Origin: Microbacterium sp. CFH 31415 | GTDB taxonomy: Bacteria > Actinomycetota > Actinomycetes > Actinomycetales > Microbacteriaceae | DNA length: 64,000 bases | Direction: 5' to 3' | Assembly: GCF_022538185.1 (NCBI RefSeq) | Contig: NZ_JAKYXC010000002.1 | Location: forward strand, 1 to 64,000 | In this document: positions 63,744 to 64,000 of the stretch, in pieces | How the letters are laid out: each line of letters starts with the position of its first letter | How positions within the stretch are numbered: position 1 is the stretch's first letter | Notes under the pieces: model-generated | What the model saw: only the letters and a program-made list of their open reading frames with translations | What the model was told of the DNA's origin: nothing | Databases searched by the model: none | Translations under genes and position numbers: made by a program

Positions 63744-64000
63744 GTGACTTCCGGAAACGACCTGATCCCGACTCGGCGCTCCCGTCGTCAGTCCGTGTCG
63801 ACCGTTGCCGATTCACCCACCGGCCCGCCCCGTCGTGCGGCGGCTCCGACCCCGCGCTGGTCGCGCCGTCGTGGTGTCCTCGGAGTGTTCGCCGGGTTCG
63901 CGGCGATCGGTTTCGTGGTCGCTTACATCGGGCCCACGGGCATGGCGATGTCGCAGGCGAACGCGCAGGAAGCCGCGCCGATCACCCTCTACGCGAGCTC
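63744..64000 (+). CDS. secreted or membrane-anchored protein, N-terminal part, cut by the window end
   Basis: The first 85 residues (VTSGNDLIPTRRSRRQSVST to PITLYAS) have a basic cytosolic region, a membrane/signal segment (GVLGVFAGFAAIGFVVAYIG) and a likely cleavage after SQANAQEA. Secreted cell-wall hydrolases (NlpC/P60 or M23) often begin like this in the family, but no catalytic domain is inside the window, so the product is unproven. Confidence 0.7.
   Translation, partial: MTSGNDLIPTRRSRRQSVSTVADSPTGPPRRAAAPTPRWSRRRGVLGVFAGFAAIGFVVAYIGPTGMAMSQANAQEAAPITLYAS

Overview
The window is high-GC DNA from an actinobacterium. Gene order and protein sequences point to the family Microbacteriaceae, most likely Microbacterium or a close relative; this is a judgement from family knowledge, not from a search. 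Supporting signs are the conserved chain smc, ftsY, lipB-lipA, ffh, rpsP-khpA-rimM, trmD, rplS-lepB-rnhB-DUF2469-yraN-comM-dprA-xerC, rpsB-tsf-pyrH-frr-cdsA, the many GTG starts, and the frequent promoters whose -10 box lies 5-9 nt from the start codon (leaderless genes). No tRNA, rRNA or CRISPR array was seen.

Layout. 1-836 holds a small leftward unit (39-codon leader peptide, then an 84-residue protein). 835-13307 is core: smc, a large DUF4062/NB-ARC STAND protein, ftsY, two small conserved proteins, lipB-lipA, a TetR-VOC fusion regulator and ffh. 13406-17443 has a membrane protein overlapping a family 2 glycosyltransferase, then a YbdK-type glutamate-cysteine ligase. 17638-18953 is rpsP-khpA-rimM. 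A nitrate-assimilation block follows, with trmD inside it: a nitrate reductase fused to a CysJ-like diflavin module, narK, trmD, and leftward nirB-nirD-cobA-hemD/nnaR. All three nitrate transcription units carry the same spaced operator, and the block encodes a likely NnaR-type regulator. 30833-37126 encodes glgX-treY-treZ for trehalose from glycogen. 37138-41519 returns to core genes (map, rplS, lepB, rnhB, DUF2469, yraN).

The main discovery is a 12.5 kb integrated element, about 42434-54970, inserted exactly in the Walker B motif of comM (Asp-Glu | Ala). The two comM halves lie at 41516-42436 and 54968-55576. The element has a large serine integrase 41 bp from its right end, an HK97-type major capsid gene at its left end followed by two strong terminators, small zinc-motif and terminase-small-subunit-like proteins, a Cro/CI-like regulator, a primase-polymerase and RepA/RecA-like ATPase replication pair, a second small serine recombinase, a 57-residue membrane protein on the minus strand, and a cargo block of Abi-alpha-like, AbiJ-NTD4/HEPN and membrane-HEPN genes. 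There is no portal, large terminase, protease, tail or lysis gene. This looks like an actinobacterial phage satellite that brings its own capsid protein and anti-phage cargo.

55573-64000 resumes core genes: dprA, xerC, an M23 peptidase, rpsB, tsf, pyrH, frr, cdsA, a DivIVA-repeat protein and the start of a secreted protein. A word, GGATGCC/GGCATCC, recurs on both strands across the host part and forces unusual codon choices.
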